Below are positions 43,077-52,342 of a stretch of DNA of 64,000 bases, one piece after another. A program made the position numbers and the translations under genes. Numbering within the stretch: the first letter of the stretch is position 1; the number at the start of each line of letters is the position of its first letter. This DNA is from JACPUW01 sp049115495 (GTDB taxonomy: Bacteria; Bacteroidota; Bacteroidia; CAILMK01; JACPUW01), in contig JAGDZV010000001.1 in the NCBI GenBank assembly GCA_049115495.1, positions 186,001 to 250,000 on the forward strand. The letters are read 5' to 3'. The notes under the pieces were generated by a model. It ran no database searches. It was not told where the DNA came from and saw only the letters and a list, made by a program, of their open reading frames with translations.

Positions 43077-46000
43077 CTATTTCACTACGAGTATTTGACT
43101 TTCACCTGCAATTGATCTAATTAAATACGTCCCAGGTTTTATTGAAGACAGGTCTAATTCATTTGTACTATGATATACTTTAAGTAGACCACCTTGAAAA
43201 TTATATAACTCATAATCTCCCACGTTCGAAATCTTCACAAAACGCTCCGATGTAGGGTTTGGATATAATTTAAAACTTGGTGTAATGTCATTATCAGAAT
43301 CTAAAATTCTCACCTGTGAAAATTCGAATTTACCATCATAGTCTACTTGCTTGAGTCTGTAATAAACAACACCAAGAAACTCTGAACTACTATTTAGGTC
43401 ATCACTAAATTGATAATTTGATAGGTCATAGGTTGTACCCTTACCTTCTATTCGACCTACATTTATGAAATCTACACCATTAAAACTCCTTTCTATTTCA
43501 AAATGACTGTTATTTTGCTCAGAAGCAGTTTGCCACTTGATTAAGGACACTTTAGAATCAATCCAGCTTGCCGTGAAGTGTTGCAACTCAACCGGCAATG
43601 CTGAGCCACTAGAGCCAATACCAAAGTAATAGACTGAACCCGTTGACATACTTGCCATTGTAGATTGAATTGAATATGGACCTGAACCCAAAGCTGAAGT
43701 GTACCCTAAAGATGTCCAAGAAGCTGATGTTCCTTGTTGCCAATATGAGATGAAACTATTGCTACGATCAAAATTGCTCAGTTCTTCATTTCCTTCCCAA
43801 CCTAGAGTAATACTAACGTTACTAACATTGGCATCTGAAGATATTGTCCATGTCTCAGAGACTGCATATTCGGTTAGCTCTGTTGCCTGGCTAGTTGGAT
43901 TATCATAAACGCCATTGCTTACGCCTACTGTGTATTCAGCATTGCCGCCGTCATCAATCACCACTGGAAGATAAGGGTTACGACCAACTGGTATAGTAAC
44001 GGGCGCGCTGCCAACTGTTGTTTTAACCTTTCCATTGCCATTTATCTTAATATAACTCTTATCACTACCACTTACAGAACTAGAAAGTGTTAAATCATAG
44101 TCACCAAGTTCTACATCTCCTCTTTTCAAAATTAAATCACCTACAATTTCTAAGTCGTCAGATAATGATAGATCTCCGCTTTCTAACCTAATTCTAACAT
44201 TACCGAGTTGCGAGCCTGTTACTCTTTGCCCTGTTCCACAAAGTACAATTGTACCACCACCGTATAAGCTTCCTTCCAAATTAAGATCCCCTTTAACCCT
44301 TAATACCTGGCCGTTTGCTATGGAAAGACTAGCATTTTCTTCAACATAAATATTCTTTACGGCTGTTTTTGAACTAATAGTTGGATAATGAGACTTGCCA
44401 CTTGGAATTAGCACCGTTACTGTGCTATCAGGTTCTGAAGAACTCTCCCAATTACCACCTGTAGCCCAAGAAGATGAACCCCCGTCCCATATAAAGCCTC
44501 CTGAAGGCATGTAATACCAAACATCGTTTAAACCACTCGGGGCTTTTAATGAATTAGACTCTGGCCCCCAACCACCATGTAAAATCAATCCACCAGCATT
44601 ATCAAAACTTAAATGTGGCTCTGATTTTGCCCCAGGATATGCACTTGATGAAGAACTACCGGTAAATGAGTAATTACCATTGGCATTATTTCTGATACCC
44701 CCTATTGAGATATTATCAATTTGTTGTGTACGAGCCGCAGTTGGTGTTGCAGTATAATACCAGGCAATGTAGGTACTTGATGTTAGGTATGAAGATAGAT
44801 CTACGTTTGACCACTGTTCTGTCCACGAGCCACCACTGAAATTAGCACTTGAATTTAAATTAGTCCACGTTGCTGTACTTGGTGCACTAGTTCCATCCCA
44901 ATTAGTTGAAACAAGTAAATCAAAAGTGCCTCCAGTACTATTGCTTACATTCATAAACGTGAGCACAGCAGCTGAGTATCCAGAAAGATCAAGAGCCGAC
45001 GTAATTAACCAATCTTTACTGTTTGCTACATCGCCATATCCATTTACTTCTGCAAAGTAATTTCCGTTATAGCTTGTTCTCCACCATCCTCTATTAGGTC
45101 CTTCTTCATTTACAACTGTTAGCTCTATGCCTCTATTGGCATCTTGAAAGTCTTGATTGTAAACGCCTTCAAAAAGAAACCCTTTTTTATCACCATCTTC
45201 CCAAGACCATTTGTCAGAATTTAAATCGTATTTCCAAAAATCATTTAGAACACTGAGTACATTATCATCGTCATAACCTCTTCCGCCATACACCCAAAGG
45301 TTGCCAGCTTCATCGCAGGCTACTCCTGAGCCAAATCTGGCACCGGGAATGTTTGCCGAAACAGCAACTCCTTTAGTTCCATAGCTTGCTTGGCCGCTTC
45401 CTAAATTACTACCTGACAGCCAGACCCATTCGTCATTTTCTATGTCATACGACCACAAATCATTTAGATAGCCACCTCCGCTGCTCGCATAACCGTAACT
45501 GCCAAAAAGGTAAGCTTTTCCATTTTTATCAACGCTCGCACCGCTTGGACCATAATATCTGCCACCAGGTATGTTGGCCGACGAAGCAGTTCCTTTGGTG
45601 CCATATGTTCCTAGTTGATTCACCACATTACTGCCTGATATATGAGTCCAATTTCCAGTTGAAGGATCATACTCCCATAGGTCATTTAAAAAACCGATTC
45701 CACCTGTGGATGCATATCCGTAGCCTCCAAAAAGATATAATTTCCCTTTATACTCAAAGCTTGCTGCCCTATACCTTGAGCCTGGATGATTACTTGATGC
45801 TGCACCACTATAAACTCCATAATAAGCCCCTTGATTTCCACCCCCTAACCATGTCCATTTTTTGCTTGCAATTTCATAACGCCAAAACTCATTGGAGTAA
45901 GAAGTTACGTTGTCCATATCACCATATCCACCAAAAACGTATATATAGCCATTATGATACCAAATGTTTGCGCTTTGTTTACCGGCCGGATGGTAACTGG

Positions 46001-48050
46001 TACCAGCCGTGCCTTTAGTACCATAACTAGGAGCCTGACCTGTTTGGCTTGAGCCAGAAACCCACTGCCAAGTACCTTTTCTAGAATCATAAACCCACAA
46101 ATCATTTAGCCAACCTTTATTGGATCCAGAGCTTCCATTTCCCCATCCGCCCCAGAGCCACATTCTTCCTTGATCATCTTTACAACTCGCAGCCACTTCT
46201 CTAGTTCCTGGTGAGCCCGAAAAATCGCTCCCTGATGTGTAACTTCCATTTACTAAATGTTTTTCTGAACCATGAACCCAATTCCATTCATCAAAACTCA
46301 ATTCATTGGAAATTGCCATACCTGAAAGGTTTATCTTAAAGGTAGGGTTGGTTGCTGAGTTGGTATAAATATTTAAAACCGCTTGCCTTAGTCCAGCAGT
46401 TTTTGGCTTAAATTCAATAGTGAATTGGCTGTTTTCTCCATACTGTAATTTATATTTTGGCTTATTTATTATTTTAAAATCAGCCGCACCAGCCCCGGTA
46501 AGTTCTATTCTTGTTGAATTGGTAAATTTTAAAATACCAACACCATTGTTTTGAACTTGATAAGTATGGCGTTGTGCTACACCACCTACCTTCGTAATTC
46601 CGAATTTCGTGCCTTTTCTTCTATTCGAAGCATCATCATGTGTAAGCTGAAAGAGCGAATTGCTATCTTGCTTGGAATAAAAAACACTAAGATTGGAGTT
46701 TAGCTTAAGTTTCCATAAGTCGTCCATTTGTCCACTATGTCCTTTACCACCAAACAGCCAAAAAAATCCATTCGTATCAACTGTTGCACCGCCTTCCCAC
46801 CTGGTACCAGGCACTGAACTTGCTACATAGGTCTTTTTTGTTGACCAAGAATGCCACTCCCAAGTAGAATTAGATCCGCCCATCCAAGTCCATGTTTTGG
46901 TTGATACGTTAAAATGCCATAGATCTGAAAGACCTCCTTCCCCTCCGCTTGATGCATAACCATAGCCTCCATATAACCAAAGGTTGCCGCTATTGTCAAC
47001 TGCCGTAATACATCTATTTCTACCACCAGGAGTAGAGCCCGTATTTGGAGTGCCAAGATTATTGTAGACACCATTTTGATTTCTGTACTTACTGCCTTTT
47101 ATAAAAGCCCATTTTTTGGAGGAAACATTAAATCTCCATAAATCATTTAACCTACCCTGATTTCCATTCACGTCTACTCCCCATCCTCCAAAAAGCCAAA
47201 TATCTCCATTTCCATCACACCACATTACAGAATTAGTTCTTGTACTTGGTGCGTTACTACTTGATTCAACACCCGTGGTTCCGTATACCGCCTTTACGTA
47301 ACCCCCAGTATTACTTCCAGAGTGCTTTTGACCTTTGGTGATATTCCACATGTCATTAAAATTCCAATTTGTACCAACATAAGAAGCATCACTACTCACT
47401 CCAATGCCACCAAAAATCCAATGGTCACCACTTTTATCTGTAACATATGCAAAATCAGTTCTTGCACTTGGATGATTCGCATCTCCTCGAGAATCACTTT
47501 GAGCAGAGCCGTCTACGAATCCGGGTGCCCAATAGCAATTTAAAGTTCCCAGAACCGATTGGGTGAAAGGTGCAGTAGGAGCAGCATTATACTCTTTTCC
47601 AGAATCATAACCTATTCCTCCAAAAATGGCAAATCGACCACCGGATGCATAAAATGCTCCGTGCCTTTGTCTTGAACCGCTAATTCTTGGTGCCCAAGTA
47701 GAAACACCTGGGTAAACTCTATGTGTAACTGTACTATAACCTAATTCATTATAAGTTTTTGGCCCCTTATACAATATCCATTTTCCATTCACTCCATCGT
47801 AAGGATCCCATTTCCATTGATCAGTTAAATAACCATTATAAGGAGAAAAACCACCAGAAATACCCATCTTACCATCAGGAAATTGAACAAAGGCAGCTTC
47901 GTTTCTGCTACCTGGTATATTCATATTGTTACTAGAATTTGCCGTTCCACTACCTTCCCAATAAATAAAATTCCCAACTGATAATTGACAAATGCCGCCT
48001 AAAGTAAAAAAAAGGCCAAAACAAACAAGAAACGTTCTAGCTAAATACAT
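43077..48050 (-). CDS. Giant double-kelch T9SS protein with ASPM-like and choice-of-anchor J domains
   Basis: 1657 residues, signal peptide (ending GGICQ). Order: first propeller of six kelch motifs (about 25-450; FxFGGxGxxxGxLNDLWxF), an ASPM/Hydin-like Ig domain (about 487-583), a second propeller (about 595-955, five motifs), a choice-of-anchor J-type jelly roll (about 960-1120; DWLITSALDLSGYS), a sixth kelch motif (about 1137-1183), a G8/beta-helix-like region (about 1185-1400; LSIANGQVLRVKGDLNLEGS), an Fn3-like linker (LPVELQHFTASW, about 1487) and a type A sorting domain (LYPNPTSER, about 1595). Surface adhesin or enzyme-binding role is inference. It lies 76 bp after a histidine kinase gene, with a palindrome between them. 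Confidence 0.88.
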   Translation of the reverse strand: MYLARTFLVCFGLFFTLGGICQLSVGNFIYWEGSGTANSSNNMNIPGSRNEAAFVQFPDGKMGISGGFSPYNGYLTDQWKWDPYDGVNGKWILYKGPKTYNELGYSTVTHRVYPGVSTWAPRISGSRQRHGAFYASGGRFAIFGGIGYDSGKEYNAAPTAPFTQSVLGTLNCYWAPGFVDGSAQSDSRGDANHPSARTDFAYVTDKSGDHWIFGGIGVSSDASYVGTNWNFNDMWNITKGQKHSGSNTGGYVKAVYGTTGVESSSNAPSTRTNSVMWCDGNGDIWLFGGWGVDVNGNQGRLNDLWRFNVSSKKWAFIKGSKYRNQNGVYNNLGTPNTGSTPGGRNRCITAVDNSGNLWLYGGYGYASSGGEGGLSDLWHFNVSTKTWTWMGGSNSTWEWHSWSTKKTYVASSVPGTRWEGGATVDTNGFFWLFGGKGHSGQMDDLWKLKLNSNLSVFYSKQDSNSLFQLTHDDASNRRKGTKFGITKVGGVAQRHTYQVQNNGVGILKFTNSTRIELTGAGAADFKIINKPKYKLQYGENSQFTIEFKPKTAGLRQAVLNIYTNSATNPTFKINLSGMAISNELSFDEWNWVHGSEKHLVNGSYTSGSDFSGSPGTREVAASCKDDQGRMWLWGGWGNGSSGSNKGWLNDLWVYDSRKGTWQWVSGSSQTGQAPSYGTKGTAGTSYHPAGKQSANIWYHNGYIYVFGGYGDMDNVTSYSNEFWRYEIASKKWTWLGGGNQGAYYGVYSGAASSNHPGSRYRAASFEYKGKLYLFGGYGYASTGGIGFLNDLWEYDPSTGNWTHISGSNVVNQLGTYGTKGTASSANIPGGRYYGPSGASVDKNGKAYLFGSYGYASSGGGYLNDLWSYDIENDEWVWLSGSNLGSGQASYGTKGVAVSANIPGARFGSGVACDEAGNLWVYGGRGYDDDNVLSVLNDFWKYDLNSDKWSWEDGDKKGFLFEGVYNQDFQDANRGIELTVVNEEGPNRGWWRTSYNGNYFAEVNGYGDVANSKDWLITSALDLSGYSAAVLTFMNVSNSTGGTFDLLVSTNWDGTSAPSTATWTNLNSSANFSGGSWTEQWSNVDLSSYLTSSTYIAWYYTATPTAARTQQIDNISIGGIRNNANGNYSFTGSSSSSAYPGAKSEPHLSFDNAGGLILHGGWGPESNSLKAPSGLNDVWYYMPSGGFIWDGGSSSWATGGNWESSSEPDSTVTVLIPSGKSHYPTISSKTAVKNIYVEENASLSIANGQVLRVKGDLNLEGSLYGGGTIVLCGTGQRVTGSQLGNVRIRLESGDLSLSDDLEIVGDLILKRGDVELGDYDLTLSSSVSGSDKSYIKINGNGKVKTTVGSAPVTIPVGRNPYLPVVIDDGGNAEYTVGVSNGVYDNPTSQATELTEYAVSETWTISSDANVSNVSITLGWEGNEELSNFDRSNSFISYWQQGTSASWTSLGYTSALGSGPYSIQSTMASMSTGSVYYFGIGSSGSALPVELQHFTASWIDSKVSLIKWQTASEQNNSHFEIERSFNGVDFINVGRIEGKGTTYDLSNYQFSDDLNSSSEFLGVVYYRLKQVDYDGKFEFSQVRILDSDNDITPSFKLYPNPTSERFVKISNVGDYELYNFQGGLLKVYHSTNELDLSSIKPGTYLIRSIAGESQILVVK

Positions 48051-48095
48051 ATGAATTATTGAGCAGCGAAATTATTTTTTGAGCTGTATTCTTAC

Positions 48096-48115
48096 AATAC
48101 TCCTAAGGGAGTATT
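48096..48115. promoter_or_regulatory. Palindrome before the giant kelch gene
   Basis: Perfect inverted repeat AATACTCC-TAAG-GGAGTATT, 46 bp upstream of the kelch start at 48050 and 10 bp after the kinase stop. No T-run follows on the minus strand, so it is not a terminator. A LuxR-type regulator such as the adjacent one could bind a symmetric site like this. Confidence 0.5.
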
Positions 48116-48125
48116 TAAGTAGTCC

Positions 48126-49886
48126 CTATGGCGTATTTTTAGGAAACTCTGCAATTAAAGTCATACCCTTCATATGTTCGGCATTGAATTCATACTCAGC
48201 TCGTAATTCTTTCAAACGATGATTAATATTCTGAAAACCGCCTATCTTCTTTTTAGCAACTAAACCAGAATCAAAACCAACCCCATCATCTTCATAACTA
48301 AAAGAAAAGCTTTCGCCATGATCAATTAATTGTATTTCTGCATTTGTTGCATGGGCATGTTTTAAAGTATTATTGGTTAGTTCTTTTATTAAGTTCTTGA
48401 TATGTAAAATGGCTTTTTTATTGAGACCTAACTCATCTACTTGCAAAATTCTAAAGCTAGTTAAGCCAAGCCCATTTAATTCAATAAGGTAATTTTTGAG
48501 CCAGCTATGGAAATCAACGCTACTTGCTATTTCCTTATTTACACTTCTAATCTCATCATTTAACACTTTAATGTGCTTTTTAAGCTCTTCCTTAGAATAA
48601 TTGGATTTTGAAACAAATGCCAAGTTCAAAAAGCTTAATCGGCTCCCAACTTCATCGTGCAGCCACCTGCTTAAGCTCAAACGCTCTTCTTGCTTGACGC
48701 TTTCTATAACATCAACCAATTCATTTTGAAGCCTAAAAACATCAATTAGCAAATTCTCTTTTTCTTTATTCAAAGACCAAAGAGTATAGCCAACTACCGT
48801 ATTTAGTATCATTATTTCGAAAAAGGAAGAGTATAGCATGGGTGGAAATACTGGAAATAATAAATCGATAGCACCAGCATCGATCATGAAATACAATATC
48901 GAAAACAATGTAAAGGCAAAATAAGAAATTGCAAATAAAAAACCTTTTACTCCTTTGCTTTTGAGTTGTTGGGCAGTAATTACCCAAATGATCAAGAAAA
49001 TAAAAATGATTAATAAATAATAGATTAGTTGAAACAAAACTCCTTGTTCTCTAAAAAAAACGGGAAAGGCAAACCACAATATTGTTATGATCATTACGAA
49101 TATCATAGAAAACCTAAGCGCCTTAGAAGGCCAAGATTTTTGAGATTTCAATTCAAAAAAAGAATATGTAAAAAGCCCTAAGGACAATAAACTCACTACA
49201 GAACCTAACAATAGTGGATGGAATTCAATAAAAGTTTCTTCTGGATACAAGTATAATTTGCCAAAACCAAGTTCTACAAACGACATAAAAGAATAGGACG
49301 TGACGAACAGGCTATAATGAAAAAACATCCAACTTTTATTAATTACACCAATTACAAACAAAACAAGAAGTGTTAATACAACAAACCCAAAGTACATTCC
49401 AAGAATCAAATCAGAAGAAATTGACCATTCTTGAAATTGCTTTTGAGTAAAAGATACAACTGGAACCCGCAATGGTCTTTTATCACTATTTACAACGATA
49501 TAAAACTCATCATCTGAAAATTTTGACAAATCAAAAACTGGAAACCTGAAATTTATATCTCGTTCTGAAACCTTACTTAAATCACCGGCGTGTGCCAAAA
49601 TCTCTGCACGATTATTAAGCAACCATACATGATTAAGGTTGGCGTTTGAAACACCAAGAACAGTAGAATTTTTTAAGTCATTTATTTCAATTTTGGTAAC
49701 AGCATAACCCGATCTATAACCAAAGTTGTTTGATGGTTCTTTTGGTTTAAGTTCAAACTGTGAAAGATTTATAATAGCAGGAAAAGAATCGTAAATCACC
49801 CATTTTAAACTACTATCTAAATTTTGATAGGATGCCAAGCAGCTTGTGCTCAGTGTATATAACAAAATCAGAAAAGAATACTTCAA
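48126..49886 (-). CDS. 7TMR-DISM sensor histidine kinase (NarL-type)
   Basis: 586 residues: signal peptide, periplasmic 7TMR-DISMED2-like sandwich (about 25-155; VSFTQKQFQEW), seven membrane helices (about 158-370), then a HisKA_3-type dimerisation helix with LSRWLHDEVGSRL (phospho-acceptor H410) and an HATPase domain (NLIKELTNNTLKHAHA N-box, DDGVGFD). DISM periplasmic sandwiches resemble carbohydrate-binding folds, so the signal could be a small soluble glycan-type ligand. It overlaps the response regulator gene upstream by 4 bp (ATGA), a translationally coupled pair. The giant kelch gene follows. Confidence 0.92.
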   Translation of the reverse strand: MKYSFLILLYTLSTSCLASYQNLDSSLKWVIYDSFPAIINLSQFELKPKEPSNNFGYRSGYAVTKIEINDLKNSTVLGVSNANLNHVWLLNNRAEILAHAGDLSKVSERDINFRFPVFDLSKFSDDEFYIVVNSDKRPLRVPVVSFTQKQFQEWSISSDLILGMYFGFVVLTLLVLFVIGVINKSWMFFHYSLFVTSYSFMSFVELGFGKLYLYPEETFIEFHPLLLGSVVSLLSLGLFTYSFFELKSQKSWPSKALRFSMIFVMIITILWFAFPVFFREQGVLFQLIYYLLIIFIFLIIWVITAQQLKSKGVKGFLFAISYFAFTLFSILYFMIDAGAIDLLFPVFPPMLYSSFFEIMILNTVVGYTLWSLNKEKENLLIDVFRLQNELVDVIESVKQEERLSLSRWLHDEVGSRLSFLNLAFVSKSNYSKEELKKHIKVLNDEIRSVNKEIASSVDFHSWLKNYLIELNGLGLTSFRILQVDELGLNKKAILHIKNLIKELTNNTLKHAHATNAEIQLIDHGESFSFSYEDDGVGFDSGLVAKKKIGGFQNINHRLKELRAEYEFNAEHMKGMTLIAEFPKNTP

Positions 49887-50503
49887 TTATCGAAATACTT
49901 TACGAGCTGCGCTATAGAGTTAATATTTAGCTTCTTATATATATTTCTCCTGTGCTGTTTAAGTGTAAATTTACTAATGCTTAGCTTACTCGCTATCACA
50001 TTTGAATCTGCTATGCTGGCATAAAGTTTTGCTATCTGAAACTCCCTTTTGCTGAGTTTTGATTTAGCACTAAATTCGTCATATTCATCAAAGTCATTAC
50101 GTAATAATTGCTCTGTGATGTCAGCAGATAAATAAAACCTCTTTTGCTTTACCGAATTTAAAGCAGTAAGTAACTCATCAGATTCAATGGTTTTTAGCAA
50201 ATAAGCACTTGCTCCTTCGTCTTTTGCCTTTTTTACAAATGACGGGTTACCATACATACTAAAAACAATTACTTCAAGATTTGGGTATTTATGCTTTATT
50301 GACTGTAACGATTCTAAGGCGTTTTCTTCGCTAACATTAATGTCAATTATTGCAAAGTCAAATACCTGCTTTTCTAGCACCTCATTAAATTCACTAATAG
50401 TTTTTGCATGATAGTCTAGACTATATTCATTTAATCCTTCAAGCACACGAAAAAGACCTTCTACCACAATATCGTGATCTTCCAAAACTATAATTGAAAT
50501 CAT
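49883..50503 (-). CDS. NarL/LuxR-family response regulator
   Basis: 206 residues: receiver domain with acidic pocket E8/D9, phospho-acceptor D54 (AIIDINV) and switch Lys K104 (YLLKTI), and a C-terminal LuxR-type HTH (about 143-205) with SKREFQIAKLYASIADSNVIASKL. It is first in the operon and overlaps the histidine kinase start. In Bacteroidota such pairs control an adjacent outer-surface gene, here the kelch protein downstream, with the 48096 palindrome as candidate site. Confidence 0.93.
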   Translation of the reverse strand: MISIIVLEDHDIVVEGLFRVLEGLNEYSLDYHAKTISEFNEVLEKQVFDFAIIDINVSEENALESLQSIKHKYPNLEVIVFSMYGNPSFVKKAKDEGASAYLLKTIESDELLTALNSVKQKRFYLSADITEQLLRNDFDEYDEFSAKSKLSKREFQIAKLYASIADSNVIASKLSISKFTLKQHRRNIYKKLNINSIAQLVKYFDN

Positions 50504-50566
50504 CTATCTCTACTTCCTATTTAGAAAAAAACGCTGACAAGTTAATTTTTTCTATTAAAAGTTCAT

Positions 50567-50854
50567 TTATCTTCTTCTTCTAGCTCGTTTAGCGCCTTGG
50601 CTACTTCCACCTAAAGACGAGCTTATTCCAAGTAAAAATCCAAGATCATACCAACCACTACCACCTGACTGATAAATGGCTACACCATCGTTAAACAGAC
50701 TTATTACAAAAGAAACAGGTGCAATTAATCCTTGCCACAAGCCCATCCAAAAGCTTGGATAGTTCACCACTTGGTTTAGGTCAACTTCAGCAGGCTCTGC
50801 GAAACAACCACTTAAAAGAAATAAGGCTACAAGAGAAAATAAGATCCACTTCAT
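50567..50854 (-). CDS. Small lipoprotein, conserved hypothetical
   Basis: 95 residues from ATG 50854 (MKWILFSLV), lipobox LLSGC. The core SFWMGLWQGLIAPVSFVISLFNDGVAIY with GWYDLGFLLGIS matches a short lipoprotein or membrane family recurring in Bacteroidota, where a helix pair follows the lipid anchor. The C-terminal tail is polybasic (GAKRARRRR), which might bind phosphates. Function unknown. Confidence 0.75.
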   Translation of the reverse strand: MKWILFSLVALFLLSGCFAEPAEVDLNQVVNYPSFWMGLWQGLIAPVSFVISLFNDGVAIYQSGGSGWYDLGFLLGISSSLGGSSQGAKRARRRR

Positions 50855-50941
50855 TTTAAATCCATTTATCGTTAAGCAAATAAACGGAGTAAAATGCAAT
50901 ATGATAATGACTCAGGTTCTCATTGATTCTTTTAAAACCAA

Positions 50942-52237
50942 TTAATCAACTATATCAGAATTATCTGCATTTAACGAATCACTTTCTATAATTGCTTCTC
51001 CTTTATAAGGCGGCGCCAAAACATCTTTCATCATTGCATCAAAGTCGCCACCGTAAGTTTTGGTAATTGGTTTTCCATTACGCTCTAAACCTTCAAAAAT
51101 TCCTTTATCTACTTCATCCCAAAGGGTATATTTTGCTTGCGATTGCAGATTAATTAATCCGAAATGATTTTCAGAACCCAAAGGGTTACCACCATCTTTC
51201 CATTGCTCATCAAAGGCTTCGAAGTAAAAACATGAAATACCTTCTGCATTGGTCCAAGCTCTTACTTTGTCATAATATAACTTCTCTTTGTACTCATCGG
51301 CAGCCTTGGTTCCCTCAGCTCCGTACATGCTATTGGTTAAACTGGCCCAACCCGTTTCGCCTATATGTACCGGTTTTTCAACGCCAATCTTTTCTAGATA
51401 CTTGAGCACATTGCCGTATTGCGTTTTGGCATAATCTTGCGCTCTTTTCATGGCAAGCTCAATTTGTTCTTCTTTGCTTAGGTCTTCTTCACCTGTCATT
51501 ACTCCCCAATAATCGGGCTGGTAATGGCTATCGTGAAAAGGATAAGTATGTACCGATAGAAAATCAACAGCTTTTATCAACGAATTCAAATCTTCAAGAT
51601 GATAACTTTCATCACCTCCACCCCACGATGCAAAATTATCTGAGCTGGTAATCCAAACATCCTTGGCCAACTCACCACTTGTTTTTAGGTTTTGTAAGTA
51701 ATTAACCCATTTAAGAATTACACCTGGTCTTACAAAGTAAGACGCTGCCCAATGCACCATGGCCTCATTTCCAACGGCAATCATCTTTACAATGTCTGGA
51801 TAATCTTGGGCCATTTTAACCGCCGCATCCACTTCAAGTTTATTATTCTCTTCGCTCTCTAGCTCATGATCTGGATTTGGACCCCATGCACCTTTGCAGT
51901 CTATCCATGCGCCAAGCATTACATACATTTCAAATGCCTTGTCTTCATCTTTCAATTGTTTAATGGCTTCAACCAAATTATTGGCATGTGCAAACTGTTG
52001 AGTATTATATGTTCTTATTACCTTAACTCCCAACGCGCTTAGTACTTTCAGGTCTTCTTTCAGATCTTCAACACTTGGCACATCTTCTCTAGTTTTTTCT
52101 CTATAGCCACCGTAAGACATTGCCAAGTACTCAGATTTACCCAAAATTTCCTGTGCCGATTTATTTCTTTCGTCTTTTTGGCAACTTGAACCAAAAAAGA
52201 GTAAAAATGCTAATGCAGCTATTAGTAACTTTCTCAT
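50942..52237 (-). CDS. Glycoside hydrolase family 17-type lipoprotein
   Basis: 431 residues, lipobox GSSC (Cys 19). The fold is a TIM barrel: GVKVIRTYNT, YVMLGAWID, acid/base Glu in AVGNEAM (E158), nucleophile Glu in IGETGW (E294), DFLSVHTYPF and YFEAFDEQWK. These are the GH17 family signatures; members cleave beta-1,3-glucans or transglycosylate them. It would sit on the periplasmic or outer face of a membrane. It is divergent from the heparinase-like gene (105 bp gap), which could share its promoter region, and fits a glucan-degrading role together with the GH16 gene. Confidence 0.87.
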   Translation of the reverse strand: MRKLLIAALAFLLFFGSSCQKDERNKSAQEILGKSEYLAMSYGGYREKTREDVPSVEDLKEDLKVLSALGVKVIRTYNTQQFAHANNLVEAIKQLKDEDKAFEMYVMLGAWIDCKGAWGPNPDHELESEENNKLEVDAAVKMAQDYPDIVKMIAVGNEAMVHWAASYFVRPGVILKWVNYLQNLKTSGELAKDVWITSSDNFASWGGGDESYHLEDLNSLIKAVDFLSVHTYPFHDSHYQPDYWGVMTGEEDLSKEEQIELAMKRAQDYAKTQYGNVLKYLEKIGVEKPVHIGETGWASLTNSMYGAEGTKAADEYKEKLYYDKVRAWTNAEGISCFYFEAFDEQWKDGGNPLGSENHFGLINLQSQAKYTLWDEVDKGIFEGLERNGKPITKTYGGDFDAMMKDVLAPPYKGEAIIESDSLNADNSDIVD

Positions 52238-52342
52238 AATCGAATCTATTTAGAAGAGCTAATTTAAATTAAGTAAAGAACATTAAATACTAAATGTTAA
52301 AGCAAAGTCAATTCAGGCTTACCAAATCCTTATTTTAGCCAA

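Noticed and set aside
45386..46018. A 210-codon open frame on the plus strand
   Set aside because: It is antisense to the repeated kelch region of the giant T9SS gene, has a biased composition rich in His, Leu and Ser, and matches no protein pattern; the kelch frame explains the sequence.
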